The notes: generated by a model not told the origin, from the letters alone. Numbered from the stretch's first letter, positions 53,826-63,535 are shown. The stretch: 64,000 bases of DNA from Vibrio kanaloae (GCF_024347535.1 NZ_AP025497.1:3038001-3102000); one strand, 5' to 3'. Numbers and translations: made by a program.

Positions 53826-54766
53826 GTTGTATGAAATGCAAATAGAGAAAGCGGCTAATGCCCCTTAAAGGTTTGGAATTATAAGAGCTTAGCTTTACAA
53901 GAGATTTCGGTGCAAAATCGGTTAAACCGTACCAACCTAATATGTTGCACGTTGAGGGACAATTGCCAGCTAAAAAATCATCTTTAAAGTCAAATCATTC
54001 TCATTAATTTTTCTAATGAGGTCTTCAGGGAAACAGTAGTAGCGCACTGGCAGTTTTACACTTTTCACTAGGAATAAATAGGCTGGAACAACACTTTTTG
54101 CTAGGAATATATGTACCAGAACTACACTTTTTACTAGGGATTAATTTACCACAGATCACGAGTTTCACTTCAAGCGATTGTTATTTAAATTGTTTATCAA
54201 GTTTAGACTTATCTTGTGATAGGCTACCACGCAAATTATTCGCCCCATGCACACTAGGAAACCACAACCATTAGGAAATCTTGGTTAAATGACAATTTAC
54301 TGAGGTGAGTTATTCGTTTTTGCGAACAAACTTTGAGGCAAAAACGCACCGGGTTGATTTATCCAACAAGCTGTTGGACAAATTAGGCGAGTAAATTTGG
54401 CTATCGGCTGTTGCAGAATTTGCAACAACTACCGAGGAATTCTCGCTTGTTGATTAATTAACGCGCTCACTAACAGAAAACCATCAATTAATAACCCTTG
54501 CCTATAAGCAATGTGCAAAAAATGCACGTTGCCCTATTGAAAAGCATTAGCTCGCTTTATGGCAAAGAGAATTCAAAATAAAACGTTTTAGGGACAGGTA
54601 AAAATCGAGTTCTTGGCTATAGTGAATTTTCTGGAAAGTGGTATAGTGAATCTAACGTTTTTAGGAAAAATCACTCCAAAAGTCGATTTTTCTGGAAAAG
54701 GCTCAAATGCCTCTTCCTTTGTACCTTTCCAGATTTATTTCAGAAACCACCTGTGTTGGTAACGTA
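53826..54766. other. Non-coding end of the island
   Basis: No gene was seen over 940 bp. It holds the three 33-bp repeats of an orphan transposon end (54058-54153), palindromes like those of the 170-bp repeats (CCAAC-AAGCT-GTTGG near 54364; GTTGCA/TGCAAC near 54408-54424), and short direct repeats (CTATAGTGAAT / GTATAGTGAAT near 54620 and 54644) before the right boundary. Confidence 0.7.
54058..54153 (-). repeat. Orphan Tn7-like end with three sites at a 33-bp step
   Basis: Three repeats begin at 54058, 54091 and 54124, each like ACACTTTTTACTAGGAAT. On the minus strand the array begins TGTGGTAAATTAATCCCTAG at 54153. Terminal TGTG and evenly spaced sites are what a Tn7-like end looks like, and the gene next to it supports this. 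The site sequence differs from that of the intact element, so it is another lineage. No second end was found. Confidence 0.65.
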
Positions 54767-54776
54767 TTACCATGAG
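54767..54776. repeat. Right attachment repeat of the gorA-linked island (TTACCATGAG)
   Basis: It is identical to 31825-31834. The following ATAA turns ATG-AG into Met-Arg-stop, the expected gorA ending. Confidence 0.9.
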
Positions 54777-54807
54777 ATAATCAACGCCTTCCGTTGATAA
54801 CTTTTAG

Positions 54808-54833
54808 AAGCAGGCCTTGAGCCTGCTTTTTTA
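54808..54833 (+). terminator. Original gorA terminator, now at the right island boundary
   Basis: The stem AGCAGGC with GCCTGCT and loop CTTGA is followed by TTTTTT, 32 bp after the restored gorA stop. Confidence 0.85.
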
Positions 54834-55050
54834 TGTCCACTCAGAACCTGAGTTATAGATTCGACATAACTCAGGTATCAACTTATCGAGAACAACTTGG
54901 AGTTTAAGATGACTCTACTCCTTGAATTCATTTGAAAGCAGAATCTGCTTGTCTTACCAAACCGTTGGGGAGAAAAAGTCATTAATCCAAGACTGCACCC
55001 TATGAAATTTTCTATCTTTGGGGTTTCTTTTATCTATTAAGAACAAAAAA

Positions 55051-56013
55051 TCACTTAACGCACATCACGTTTAGCAGTGAAGAACCTTTTAGCTGATTCA
55101 CGTTCCCGTTAGTAAACAGACCTTTCTTATCTGCGCCCCAATAAGGTAGATGCATTGGCCAATTCTGGTTTTCCATAACCGATGAACCAAGAATGCTCTG
55201 CCATTGCTGATCACTCATCAATTTCATGCCAATTTGCTTACACACTAGCTCAGCACTTCCAAAATCTAAACGGCTCCAAGGTTTACCTTGTTCCATGTAA
55301 AACTGTTGCTTATGATCAACTAAATAAGGAATGGCATATTTGCTACCCGCAACGTTTGCTGTCACTCGGATTTCGATATCAAGGTCATTGTCAGGGCTTG
55401 TGCCACTGCTTGGGAAAGCTTGAATTGCAGCGACATTCGTTGCCGCTTGAGTTGCAACCACAGGTTTCGGTGCTGGCTTAGCTGCTGGTTTTGGCTTTGC
55501 CGGAGTTGCAGGCTTAACCGCTTTTGATTGTGCCGCTTTCGCAACGATAGGTTGTGATGAGGTTTTCGACTTATCGACCATGCGAATAAAAGCTTCACCG
55601 TAACCAGGGACCTTACGCACCTGAGCTAGGTCTTTTCTCGCATCAGAGAAGGTAGAGTATGGGCCAATTAAGCAACGATAGTCGCCACTTTCTGGCTTCA
55701 TCCAAACGTTAGTCGAAATTTTTTCATAAAGAGGTTTCGCTCTGCCTAATGATAAAGGCTCATTTAACAAGCCACATTGAACCCAAAACAACTCGTTTTC
55801 TGAATGACGTTTAGGGGCTTTTTTTCCCCACACACCCTTACCGATAGGACATGATTGTTCTAACTGTGGTAATTGATTAGTACTGGCTTGAGTCGCATCA
55901 CATAGGACCGATTCCGCATTAACCTGGCTCGATACTAAAAGGGATACCGCGATAAGCCCCATACGATAATTTTCACTCACAACACAGCGTACAGCATTCA
56001 TTGTCAACTTCAT
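55051..56013 (-). CDS. Exported protein with SPOR-like domain
   Basis: The protein is 320 aa from the ATG 56013. It has a signal peptide (VRCVVSENYRMGLIAVSLLVSS ending VNA), then a SPOR-like repeat region (FWVQCGLLNEPLSLGRAKPL ... YRCLIGPYSTFSDARKDLAQ). An Ala/Pro/Lys-rich linker follows (about 170-195), then a C-terminal domain (LVDHKQQFYMEQGKPWSRLDF ...). SPOR domains bind denuded peptidoglycan at division sites, so an envelope or division role is likely. Single gene; the first gene beyond the island. Confidence 0.82.
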   Translation of the reverse strand: MKLTMNAVRCVVSENYRMGLIAVSLLVSSQVNAESVLCDATQASTNQLPQLEQSCPIGKGVWGKKAPKRHSENELFWVQCGLLNEPLSLGRAKPLYEKISTNVWMKPESGDYRCLIGPYSTFSDARKDLAQVRKVPGYGEAFIRMVDKSKTSSQPIVAKAAQSKAVKPATPAKPKPAAKPAPKPVVATQAATNVAAIQAFPSSGTSPDNDLDIEIRVTANVAGSKYAIPYLVDHKQQFYMEQGKPWSRLDFGSAELVCKQIGMKLMSDQQWQSILGSSVMENQNWPMHLPYWGADKKGLFTNGNVNQLKGSSLLNVMCVK

Positions 56014-56135
56014 AACCACCACTTAAACCCTTTCGGGCTAATTGTTACCGACTCTATATCGATAAAACATGAATTCCATTTTAAGTATTATTGACCATAC
56101 CAATAATCTATAGTTCCAGAGTCATTAAGCAAAAA

Positions 56136-56162
56136 AAGAGCCGTAATTGCTTACGGCTCTTA
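56136..56162. terminator. Bidirectional terminator between the ABC operon and the SPOR gene
   Basis: The 11-bp stem AAGAGCCGTAA with TTACGGCTCTT and loop TTGC is flanked by an A run, which gives a T run on the minus strand. Confidence 0.9.
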
Positions 56163-56200
56163 GTTTAGTGACTTTTTTTGTCAAAAATCAATCTGTGCTA

Positions 56201-57139
56201 TCACCCTTTATAAATTTTAGGGTTAAACACATCACGTAACCAGTCACCCAATAAGTTAATTACTAGAACTAATGTTACCAAAAGCACACCTGGGAATGCT
56301 GTGATCCACCATGCTCCTGAGAAGATATAGTTAAAACCAGTACTGATCAGAGCACCCAGTGACGGTTGGTCTACCGGAAGGCCTAAGCCTAGGAAAGAAA
56401 GTGCCGCTTCTGACATAATGGCATTTGCCACCTGTACCGTAGAGATAACCAAGATCGGTGATAAACAGTTCGGTAGAATATGACGGAACATGATGCGAGG
56501 TGCTCTGAAGCCCATCACACGCGCCGCCTCTACGTACTCTTTCTTCTTCTCTGCCAATACTGATGCTCGAATGGTTCGTGCATACTGAGGCCATTCAGCA
56601 ATACCAATGATCACCACTAGCATTACAACCGCATATTGTGCATAGAAGTCACTACCGAAACTTGCCTTAAAGATAGCCGAGACAATGATCGCGACCATCA
56701 TGGTTGAGAACGAAAGCTGAACATCAGCAAAACGCATCAGGAAGCTATCGATACGACCACCGAAGTAACCCGCAGAAAGACCAATGATGATACCGAGTGT
56801 TAGCTGAAGGCCAACCGCTAAGAAACCAATCGTCAATGAAAGACGCGAGCCGTAAAGCATGGTCGATAGAATGTCACGACCTTGCTCATCGGTGCCCAAT
56901 AAGAAACGCTCTTCGCCGTCTTCCATCCAAGATGGTGGTAACTCAGAATCCATGATGTCGATTGAGGTCACGTCATATGGATCCATTGGCGCTAAAATCG
57001 GCGCCGCTAGAGCCATCACTAGGAAAGCTGCAAAGACCGCAAAGCTGAACATTGCAACTTTGTCGCGCAAGAAGTAGTACAGAATGTCTGACTGCTTGAA
57101 TCGCTCCCAACGAGATGGAGCTGTTGTTGTGTGTTCCAT
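56201..57139 (-). CDS. Peptide-type ABC transporter permease (DppC/OppC family)
   Basis: The 312-aa inner-membrane protein has six helices. The family features are the N-terminal cytoplasmic segment before the first helix and the EAA loop (EYVEAARVMGFRAPRIMFRH). The C-terminal half has SEAALSFLGLGLP, typical of DppC. It forms the translocation channel with the permease encoded two bases upstream. Substrate unknown; peptides or similar compounds are likely. Confidence 0.94.
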   Translation of the reverse strand: MEHTTTAPSRWERFKQSDILYYFLRDKVAMFSFAVFAAFLVMALAAPILAPMDPYDVTSIDIMDSELPPSWMEDGEERFLLGTDEQGRDILSTMLYGSRLSLTIGFLAVGLQLTLGIIIGLSAGYFGGRIDSFLMRFADVQLSFSTMMVAIIVSAIFKASFGSDFYAQYAVVMLVVIIGIAEWPQYARTIRASVLAEKKKEYVEAARVMGFRAPRIMFRHILPNCLSPILVISTVQVANAIMSEAALSFLGLGLPVDQPSLGALISTGFNYIFSGAWWITAFPGVLLVTLVLVINLLGDWLRDVFNPKIYKG

Positions 57140-57141
57140 GA

Positions 57142-58119
57142 TTATGCTCCTTTCCCTGTAATATTCACGGTTGGGTTAATGATGCCGTAAAGCAGGTCAA
57201 CAATGGTGTTCGTTACTACGAAGATCAGACCAACGAAGATAACGTATGCGGTAATCAGTGGAGTATCCACTCGGTTAATCGCTTCAAGGAATAGGAAGCC
57301 GGTACCCGGCCATTGGAATACAGTTTCAGTTAGAATGGTGTAAGCCACCATGGTACCGATTTGAACACCACCTACTGTTAGTACTGGCAGCATTGTGTTT
57401 TTCAAAGCGTGTTGGTAGTAAATCTTGTTCAGCGCTAGGCCTTTTGCTTTACCAAACTTGATGTATTCAGAGCTCAGAACCTCGAGCATTTCAGAACGTA
57501 CTAGACGAATGAACAGCGGCAGCATGATAGATGCCAGAGCAATACTCGGCAGCACTAAGTGCGCAAGGCCATCTAGCGTTAAGAAGCCAGATTCCCACCC
57601 AAACCAGTTTGCGGTATCACCCCGCCCGAATGACGGTAGCCAACCGAGTTCGATAGAGAACACATACATCAGCATGATTGCGGTTAAGAAAACCGGCACA
57701 GAGATGCCGATACTACTGCCCGCCATCACGAGTTTGGTGAAGAAACTTTTTGGATGTATTGCAGAATAAACACCAAGTGGGATCGACAGACAAACAATGA
57801 TCAGAGAAGCGCCCAACACCAGTTCCAGTGTCGCGACCAGTTTATCTAAAATCACATCCACTGCAGGACGTTTAAAGAAATATGAAGTACCAAGATCGCC
57901 TTGTAGAGCAGCGCCTATAAAGCGAGTGTATTTTGTAACGAAGGGATCATTTAAGCCGAGTTCATCACGCAGCGCTTGACGCTCCGATTCTGAAACAGAT
58001 TGACCGACTAACTCACGCAACGGGTCGCCCAGGTTATCCTGAATGGCAAACGCCACCAAACTGATCACAAACATCACTATCAGTGCCTGAAACAGGCGCT
58101 TGACCAGAAACGTAACCAT
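57142..58119 (-). CDS. Peptide-type ABC transporter permease (DppB/OppB family)
   Basis: The 325-aa protein starts MVTFLVKRLFQALIVMFVIS as DppB proteins do. It has six helices and an EAA loop (EYIKFGKAKGLALNKIYYQH). It is translated together with the second permease. A long hairpin lies between it and the binding-protein gene, so its expression is probably lower than that of the binding protein. Confidence 0.94.
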   Translation of the reverse strand: MVTFLVKRLFQALIVMFVISLVAFAIQDNLGDPLRELVGQSVSESERQALRDELGLNDPFVTKYTRFIGAALQGDLGTSYFFKRPAVDVILDKLVATLELVLGASLIIVCLSIPLGVYSAIHPKSFFTKLVMAGSSIGISVPVFLTAIMLMYVFSIELGWLPSFGRGDTANWFGWESGFLTLDGLAHLVLPSIALASIMLPLFIRLVRSEMLEVLSSEYIKFGKAKGLALNKIYYQHALKNTMLPVLTVGGVQIGTMVAYTILTETVFQWPGTGFLFLEAINRVDTPLITAYVIFVGLIFVVTNTIVDLLYGIINPTVNITGKGA

Positions 58120-58255
58120 TCCTTGCCCCTTATCTATCCATGACTATCTAATCGAACTCCGCGACTAGACAACAAAAAATTCAGTCTTAAAAAAGTATTT
58201 AGCCAGACTGAAGGAAAACCAAATACCAAAACTTAAATCTATTTCTTAATAATTT

Positions 58256-58281
58256 GAGAGCCTGAAAAGCTTCAGGCTCTC
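58256..58281 (-). terminator. Intercistronic hairpin behind the binding-protein gene
   Basis: The 11-bp stem GAGAGCCTGAA with TTCAGGCTCTC and loop AAGC lies between the binding protein and the permeases, without a clean T run. It likely stabilises the binding-protein mRNA and attenuates read-through. Confidence 0.75.
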
Positions 58282-58298
58282 GATTCTAGCAAGCTAGA

Positions 58299-59852
58299 TT
58301 ATTTTACAACTAGGTCGCCAAAGTAAGGCATAACCATTGGGTTTACTATATCAGCGGCACCTACGTTAGACTTCGCGCCCCACGCTTCACTCTGCCAGTG
58401 TAGAGGTACGAATACCGCATCGTTGTAAAGTGTTGCTTCAACACCTTTCAACATCTTAGAGCGTTTAACCGGGTCAGTTTCAGTGTTAGAAGCTTCTACA
58501 ATTGCATCCATTTCAGGGTTTGAGTAGCCAGAACAGTTGTATTGACCACGACCAGTCTCTTCGTTACGAGTCATTGTTAGGAATTCGTTGAAGTTCGCTG
58601 AATCTTCGGTATCTGAGTGCCAACCGATCATCATCATGTCTGCTGAACATAGGTCAAACTCAGGCCAGTACTGTGCTTTAGGCATCGTTTTAAGATCAAC
58701 TTTGATACCAATCTTAGACAGCATTGCCGCAGACGCTTGCGCTACTTTCGCATCGTTCACGTAACGGTTGTTTGGTGCTGCCATAGTTAGTGTAAAGCCA
58801 TCTTCGTAGCCCGCTTCTTTCATCAGCTCTTTCGCTTTTTTCAAGTCGTAACGAGGCACTAGCTCTTCGTTGTGACCCGCGTAACCTGTTGGACTTTGCT
58901 GACCAGCCGCTGTCGCGAAACCTTTCATGATTTTCTTAACAATACCTTCATTGTTAATCGCATGAACGATTGCTTGACGAACACGTACGTCTTTCAACGC
59001 TTCGTTGCTGTTTTGGTTCATTTGAAGCGTAATGATACGAGTACCAGGCAGCGTTACTAAATCGATGTTCTTAGCATTCTTAACACGCTTATGATCGTTT
59101 GGTGCAACTGGGTGAATCATATCAACGTCACCAGAAAGAAGCGCGGCTACACGCGTTGCGTCTTCTTTGATTGGCACAAGTGTTAGCTTGTCTACGTTGC
59201 CGTCAGACTCTGTGTCCCAGTAATCGTTGAAACGCTCAAACGTTACTTTTACGCCTTGCTCACGCTGCGTTACGATGAATGGGCCTGTACCTGAAACGTT
59301 AGTCGAAGCGTACGAGTTACCGTGCTTAACTAGTTCAGACTTGTCTTTCCCTTCCGCGGTTTGACCAGAGTAGAACTTGCTGTCCATTGGGAAGATGTAA
59401 GTTGCTGTTTGTAGTACTAGTGGGTAAGCCGCTTTTGATACTAGCTCAACTGTGTAGTCATCCACTTTTACCATTTTTTCGTATGGCGTGAAGATAGACT
59501 TAAAGTCTGGAGAGGCTTGTAGACGATCAAAAGTCCACACAACATCATCAGCAGTCAGTTCGTTACCAGAGTGGAATTTCACACCTTTACGTAGGTTGAA
59601 GCGGAAAGTCGTTTCATCAATACGCTCCCAGCTCGATGCTAGGCGGCCTTCAAAATCCATCTCTTGTGTGAAACGTACTAGAGGGTCAAACACCATGTGA
59701 GACATTTGCAGTGTACCACCAGACAACTGCTCGTGCGGGTCAAGTGATACTGGGTCAGCTGCGTAGCCAACAGTAATATCTGCGGCTGCTACACTAAAGC
59801 TTAGGCCAGCTGCCATCAAAGCTACTGCTAATTTGCTTTTCATGGTTTTCAT
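58299..59852 (-). CDS. Periplasmic substrate-binding protein, SBP family 5
   Basis: The 517-aa protein has a signal peptide (MKTMKSKLAVALMAAGLSFSVAAA). The family 5 signature is visible (WERIDETTFRFNLRKGVKFH) with NELTADDVVWTFDRL after it. It resembles DppA- and OppA-like proteins that capture peptides, nickel or sugars. It is the first gene after the ATPase in transcription order. Confidence 0.94.
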   Translation of the reverse strand: MKTMKSKLAVALMAAGLSFSVAAADITVGYAADPVSLDPHEQLSGGTLQMSHMVFDPLVRFTQEMDFEGRLASSWERIDETTFRFNLRKGVKFHSGNELTADDVVWTFDRLQASPDFKSIFTPYEKMVKVDDYTVELVSKAAYPLVLQTATYIFPMDSKFYSGQTAEGKDKSELVKHGNSYASTNVSGTGPFIVTQREQGVKVTFERFNDYWDTESDGNVDKLTLVPIKEDATRVAALLSGDVDMIHPVAPNDHKRVKNAKNIDLVTLPGTRIITLQMNQNSNEALKDVRVRQAIVHAINNEGIVKKIMKGFATAAGQQSPTGYAGHNEELVPRYDLKKAKELMKEAGYEDGFTLTMAAPNNRYVNDAKVAQASAAMLSKIGIKVDLKTMPKAQYWPEFDLCSADMMMIGWHSDTEDSANFNEFLTMTRNEETGRGQYNCSGYSNPEMDAIVEASNTETDPVKRSKMLKGVEATLYNDAVFVPLHWQSEAWGAKSNVGAADIVNPMVMPYFGDLVVK

Positions 59853-59945
59853 TGCATAACTCCTTCATGCGGGAATCCAGATCCCTAGTTGTTGTATGTG
59901 CGTCTGTTTATTTTTGTTAGCAAGCTAAACTCCAGCCTGCTGATT

Positions 59946-61673
59946 TTATGTTGCGGCTTGTGCCACTGCTTTTTCTTCTCTTAAACCCGTAAATTCAGGC
60001 ATTAAAGAAATTAGGTGTTTGCTGTATTCATGTTGAGGCGATTGGAACAGCTGCTCTGTTGGCGCCACTTCCAGTAATTCCCCCATTTGCATCACGCCAA
60101 CACGATCACACATTTGGCGAATAACTGGTAAATCGTGACTGATGAACAGCATGGTTAGGTTGAGCTCGTCTTGCAGGTCTTTCAATAGATTAAGGATCTG
60201 AGCCTGTACTGACACATCCAGCGCAGAGGTAGGTTCATCACAAATTAATAGACGAGGACGAGTTGCCAGAGCGCGAGCAATAGAGATACGCTGACGTTGG
60301 CCACCTGAGAATTCGTGCGGGTACTTCACCCCTGACATCCTGCCTAAACCAACGTGATCAAGCAGGTCGTTCACGATCTGACGAGTTTCATTCTCGTTAC
60401 GAGTCAGCTTATGGAATCGGATAGGTTCCGCAATGATGTCGAATATTTTCATTCGAGGGTTCATTGATGTGTATGGGTTTTGGAAAACCATCTGCATTTG
60501 GCGACGCATTGGACGACGCTCTTTCTCAGACTTAAGTCCTGTCAGATCAATCCCTTCAAAAGTCACTTTACCTGAGTTTGGTGCGTACAAACCGGCAATA
60601 ACACGAGCAATCGTTGATTTACCTGAACCTGATTCACCTACTAGACCAAACGTTTCACCTTCATGTACTTCAAAGCTGACGTTGTTTGACGCTTGAACGT
60701 ACTCACGACGGCTCTCAAAGAATGAGTCTTTGGTGGTGAAGCGCAAGTTTACGTTTTCAACGTTCAGCAGTGGACCAGTGTAATCACGATGATCTTGGCT
60801 TTGACCTAACCAGTGGTTTTTCACATCAAGTGGTGCCATCTCTTGCGCTTCTTCGATGTAACTCACTGTGGGGAAACGATCGAGTTTACGATCTGAACGC
60901 GGAACCGCTGAAATAAGACTGTGTGTGTAGGGGTGCTCAGGAGTACCCAGAACTTTCGCTGTTGGGCCAAACTCAACTAAATCACCACGATACATGACGG
61001 CTACGCGATCAGTAACGTTAGATACTACGCCCATGTCGTGCGTGACTAACATGCAACCCACGTTTTTCTTAATACATAGCTCGCGAATCAAGCCCAAGAT
61101 TTGGTCTTGGATTGACACATCCAGTGCCGTTGTTGGTTCATCTGCGATGATAAGGTCAGGTTCACCTGCCAAGGCGATCGCGATAACCACACGCTGACGC
61201 ATACCACCAGAGAATTGGTGTGGGTATTGCTTTAAACGATTTTCTGGTTGCGGGATACCCACTTGGTTCATCAAGTCTAATGAGCGCTGGTAGGCTTCTT
61301 GATCTGAAACCTTCATGTTGGCATGAATCGTCTCTTTTAACTGCTGCTCTACGGTGAATAGAGGGTTTAGAGACGTCATTGGATCTTGGAAGATAAAACC
61401 AATCTTTGAGCCGCGAACAGAACGCATCTGTTCAGGAGATAGACCTGAGACTTTTTCGCCATCCAGAAATACCTCGCCGCTAGCAATGCGGCCGGGAGGG
61501 CTCAGCAAATCGATCACAGCATTACCTACTGTTGATTTACCTGCACCTGACTCGCCTACAACACCAACAATCTCACCACGTTCAATACTGAACGAGAGTG
61601 ATTTAACTGCGGCGTGAACTCCATGACGAGATGGGTATTCGATACGAAGATTTTTTACTTCTAAAAGTGACAT
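59946..61673 (-). CDS. Fused double ATPase of the peptide-type ABC transporter
   Basis: The protein is 575 aa from the ATG 61673, which has GAGGT upstream. It has two complete nucleotide-binding domains, each with Walker A (GESGAGKST, GESGSGKST), signature (FSGGMRQR, FSGGQRQR) and Walker B (LIIADEPT, LLICDEPT). This DppD-DppF fusion is like YejF and GsiA. A longer frame from 61787 has no family similarity in its first 38 residues. It is the first gene of the four-gene operon. Confidence 0.95.
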   Translation of the reverse strand: MSLLEVKNLRIEYPSRHGVHAAVKSLSFSIERGEIVGVVGESGAGKSTVGNAVIDLLSPPGRIASGEVFLDGEKVSGLSPEQMRSVRGSKIGFIFQDPMTSLNPLFTVEQQLKETIHANMKVSDQEAYQRSLDLMNQVGIPQPENRLKQYPHQFSGGMRQRVVIAIALAGEPDLIIADEPTTALDVSIQDQILGLIRELCIKKNVGCMLVTHDMGVVSNVTDRVAVMYRGDLVEFGPTAKVLGTPEHPYTHSLISAVPRSDRKLDRFPTVSYIEEAQEMAPLDVKNHWLGQSQDHRDYTGPLLNVENVNLRFTTKDSFFESRREYVQASNNVSFEVHEGETFGLVGESGSGKSTIARVIAGLYAPNSGKVTFEGIDLTGLKSEKERRPMRRQMQMVFQNPYTSMNPRMKIFDIIAEPIRFHKLTRNENETRQIVNDLLDHVGLGRMSGVKYPHEFSGGQRQRISIARALATRPRLLICDEPTSALDVSVQAQILNLLKDLQDELNLTMLFISHDLPVIRQMCDRVGVMQMGELLEVAPTEQLFQSPQHEYSKHLISLMPEFTGLREEKAVAQAAT

Positions 61674-62483
61674 TACCAGACCTCTACTGCTTTGGCAGCT
61701 TTCTGCCCTGTCTGCAAAATTGAATCCATTCTTACCAGAATATTGTTCTGATATTTTATACGGTTGACAATTTGGCAAATAATTCACAGAAAAGCAACAA
61801 AAATAGGATAAAAAGTCGACGTCAAACGCTTAACAGGCAAAAGTAGCACATAAATATTCACATAAGAAGCATATAGTAATAAAAATCAACATTATATTAT
61901 CGGCGATAAATTCTCACAAATCCCATACAACTACTTACTTGTAGAGCTAAGCTTATGGCTAAAAGCAGATCTCACTATTAGTCACTAAAAACAAATAATT
62001 ATTCCAAAAAACAATTAACACTATAGAAACAAACTCTACATTTTACACTTTAAGCAAACAAAACAACTAGATAGGAATATATAAGCCAGATATTTAACCA
62101 CTCACATAGCTACAGTAAATATAAAACAATAAACCTAAAATCTTGATAAATTAGATGAGATTTTGAGGTATTTGACCGAAAGAAAGTTGTCAGATATAGC
62201 CCTTAGTGACCAAATCCGGGGCCAAGTTTCTCTTTTCACAAAATCCGTAGACCAAACACATTAATTTGTCGAATTATTGAGCGGTTATTTTAGATAAAAC
62301 TAGATATAGATCTTTGAGCTTAATAAAGCGCTCCTCTCTATGAAAACGCAATAATTGAGAAAGTCGAAGGTGGGATACCTGTATATGAGGGGGATCTTAC
62401 TGAAGAGGTACCAGGAGAGTAGCCTAACTCGATTCGCTCCTGCCATCAGAAACAATAATTGGAAAATACCCATGCGACAGATG

Positions 62484-62518
62484 TAAAAAAGCCCCAGTCT
62501 TTCGACTGAGGCTTCTTA
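62484..62518 (-). terminator. Second terminator downstream of the tRNA cluster
   Basis: On the minus strand the stem AAGCCTCAGTC with GACTGGGGCTT and loop GAAA is followed by TTTT. One G-U type mismatch is present. Confidence 0.8.
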
Positions 62519-62591
62519 AAGGTGATCGGTGAAGAGACATTCTTTGAACACCAGGCGAACCCCACTTGGGTTCCAATCTAATGAGCTACAG

Positions 62592-62627
62592 ATGAAAAAA
62601 AAGCTCATCATTTCTGATGAGCTTTCT
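62592..62627 (-). terminator. First terminator downstream of the tRNA cluster
   Basis: On the minus strand the stem AAGCTCATCA with TGATGAGCTT and loop GAAA is followed by a T run, directly after the last tRNA. Confidence 0.9.
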
Positions 62628-62633
62628 TAAAAA

Positions 62634-62710
<77 letters not shown>

Positions 62711-62764
62711 AGACGTTTCGTTTGATTTCTCAAACAGGGAGCTTCAAAAAGCTACCAAAATTAA

Positions 62765-62841
62765 TGGGGTGGCTAACGAGATTCGAACTCGCGACCACCG
62801 GAATCACAATCCAGGGCTCTACCAACTGAGCTATAGCCACC
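62765..62841 (-). tRNA. tRNA-His (GTG), copy 1
   Basis: 77 bases starting GGTGGCTATAGCTC, with the extra 5' G typical of tRNA-His, anticodon GTG in GGATTGTGATTCC, T arm GAGTTCGAATCTC, encoded CCA. Confidence 0.97.
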
Positions 62842-62884
62842 ACTAACTTTTTATATAACCGCTTAACAGCAATTATTGAAATAG

Positions 62885-62961
<77 letters not shown>

Positions 62962-63038
62962 ACTAGTTTTGTCTCGACTCAGGGAATATTAAGTCAATAC
63001 AGGAAGCCTAGGCTACCATTATTTTTTAAAAGAAAGAA

Positions 63039-63115
63039 TGGGGTGGCTAACGAGATTCGAACTCGCGACCACCGGAATCACAATCCAGGGCTCTACCAAC
63101 TGAGCTATAGCCACC
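63039..63115 (-). tRNA. tRNA-His (GTG), copy 2
   Basis: Identical to the copy at 62765-62841. Confidence 0.97.
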
Positions 63116-63161
63116 ATTGTTTCTTTGTGCCAATTTTCACTTACCTAAGTAAGTGACCGGA

Positions 63162-63238
<77 letters not shown>

Positions 63239-63535
63239 ATGCCCTGTCGGCGGAGTGGAATAATACGTAGATCACCCAATGCCGTCTAGTACTTTTTTAA
63301 CTTTTTTTTCTGTTTGGTCTCTTTTTCGACAGTTAATATGTGATAAACCCCTTATTTGAGTACTACAACCTGTCACAGCTTATAAGTTGTTGTTTATTGC
63401 AACAACTTATCGGGATATAATCACCCATTATTTACATTGGTTTAACAGTCGCTCTTTGCTGCTCAAATCAAAACACCCTTCCAACACTATAAATTGGTAA
63501 GCATGTACTTACCTTGGGAATGTAAAGTGAGTTTA

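Larger units (their letters stand above)
31825..54776. mobile_element. 22.9-kb GMT-like genomic island inserted in the 3' end of gorA
   Basis: It is bounded by the direct repeat TTACCATGAG. Removing the segment between the repeats rebuilds gorA ending Met-Arg-TAA and its own terminator at 54809-54833. A four-gene recombinase module follows the left boundary. Its order and composition (tyrosine recombinases plus a small coiled-coil protein) resemble the gamma-mobile-trio systems described from Vibrio. Cargo: a lipoprotein hydrolase, an indigoidine-type cluster, a FimB-sized integrase, and a fragment of a Tn7-like element. The exact edge within the 10-bp repeat cannot be fixed from the sequence. 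Confidence 0.9.
61674..62633. other. Long intergenic region between the ABC operon and the tRNA cluster
   Basis: It is AT-rich, with no credible gene. It contains the ABC operon promoter region, two terminators on the minus strand (62484-62518 and 62592-62627), and between them a stretch (62520-62582) that looks like a decayed tRNA. Confidence 0.7.
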
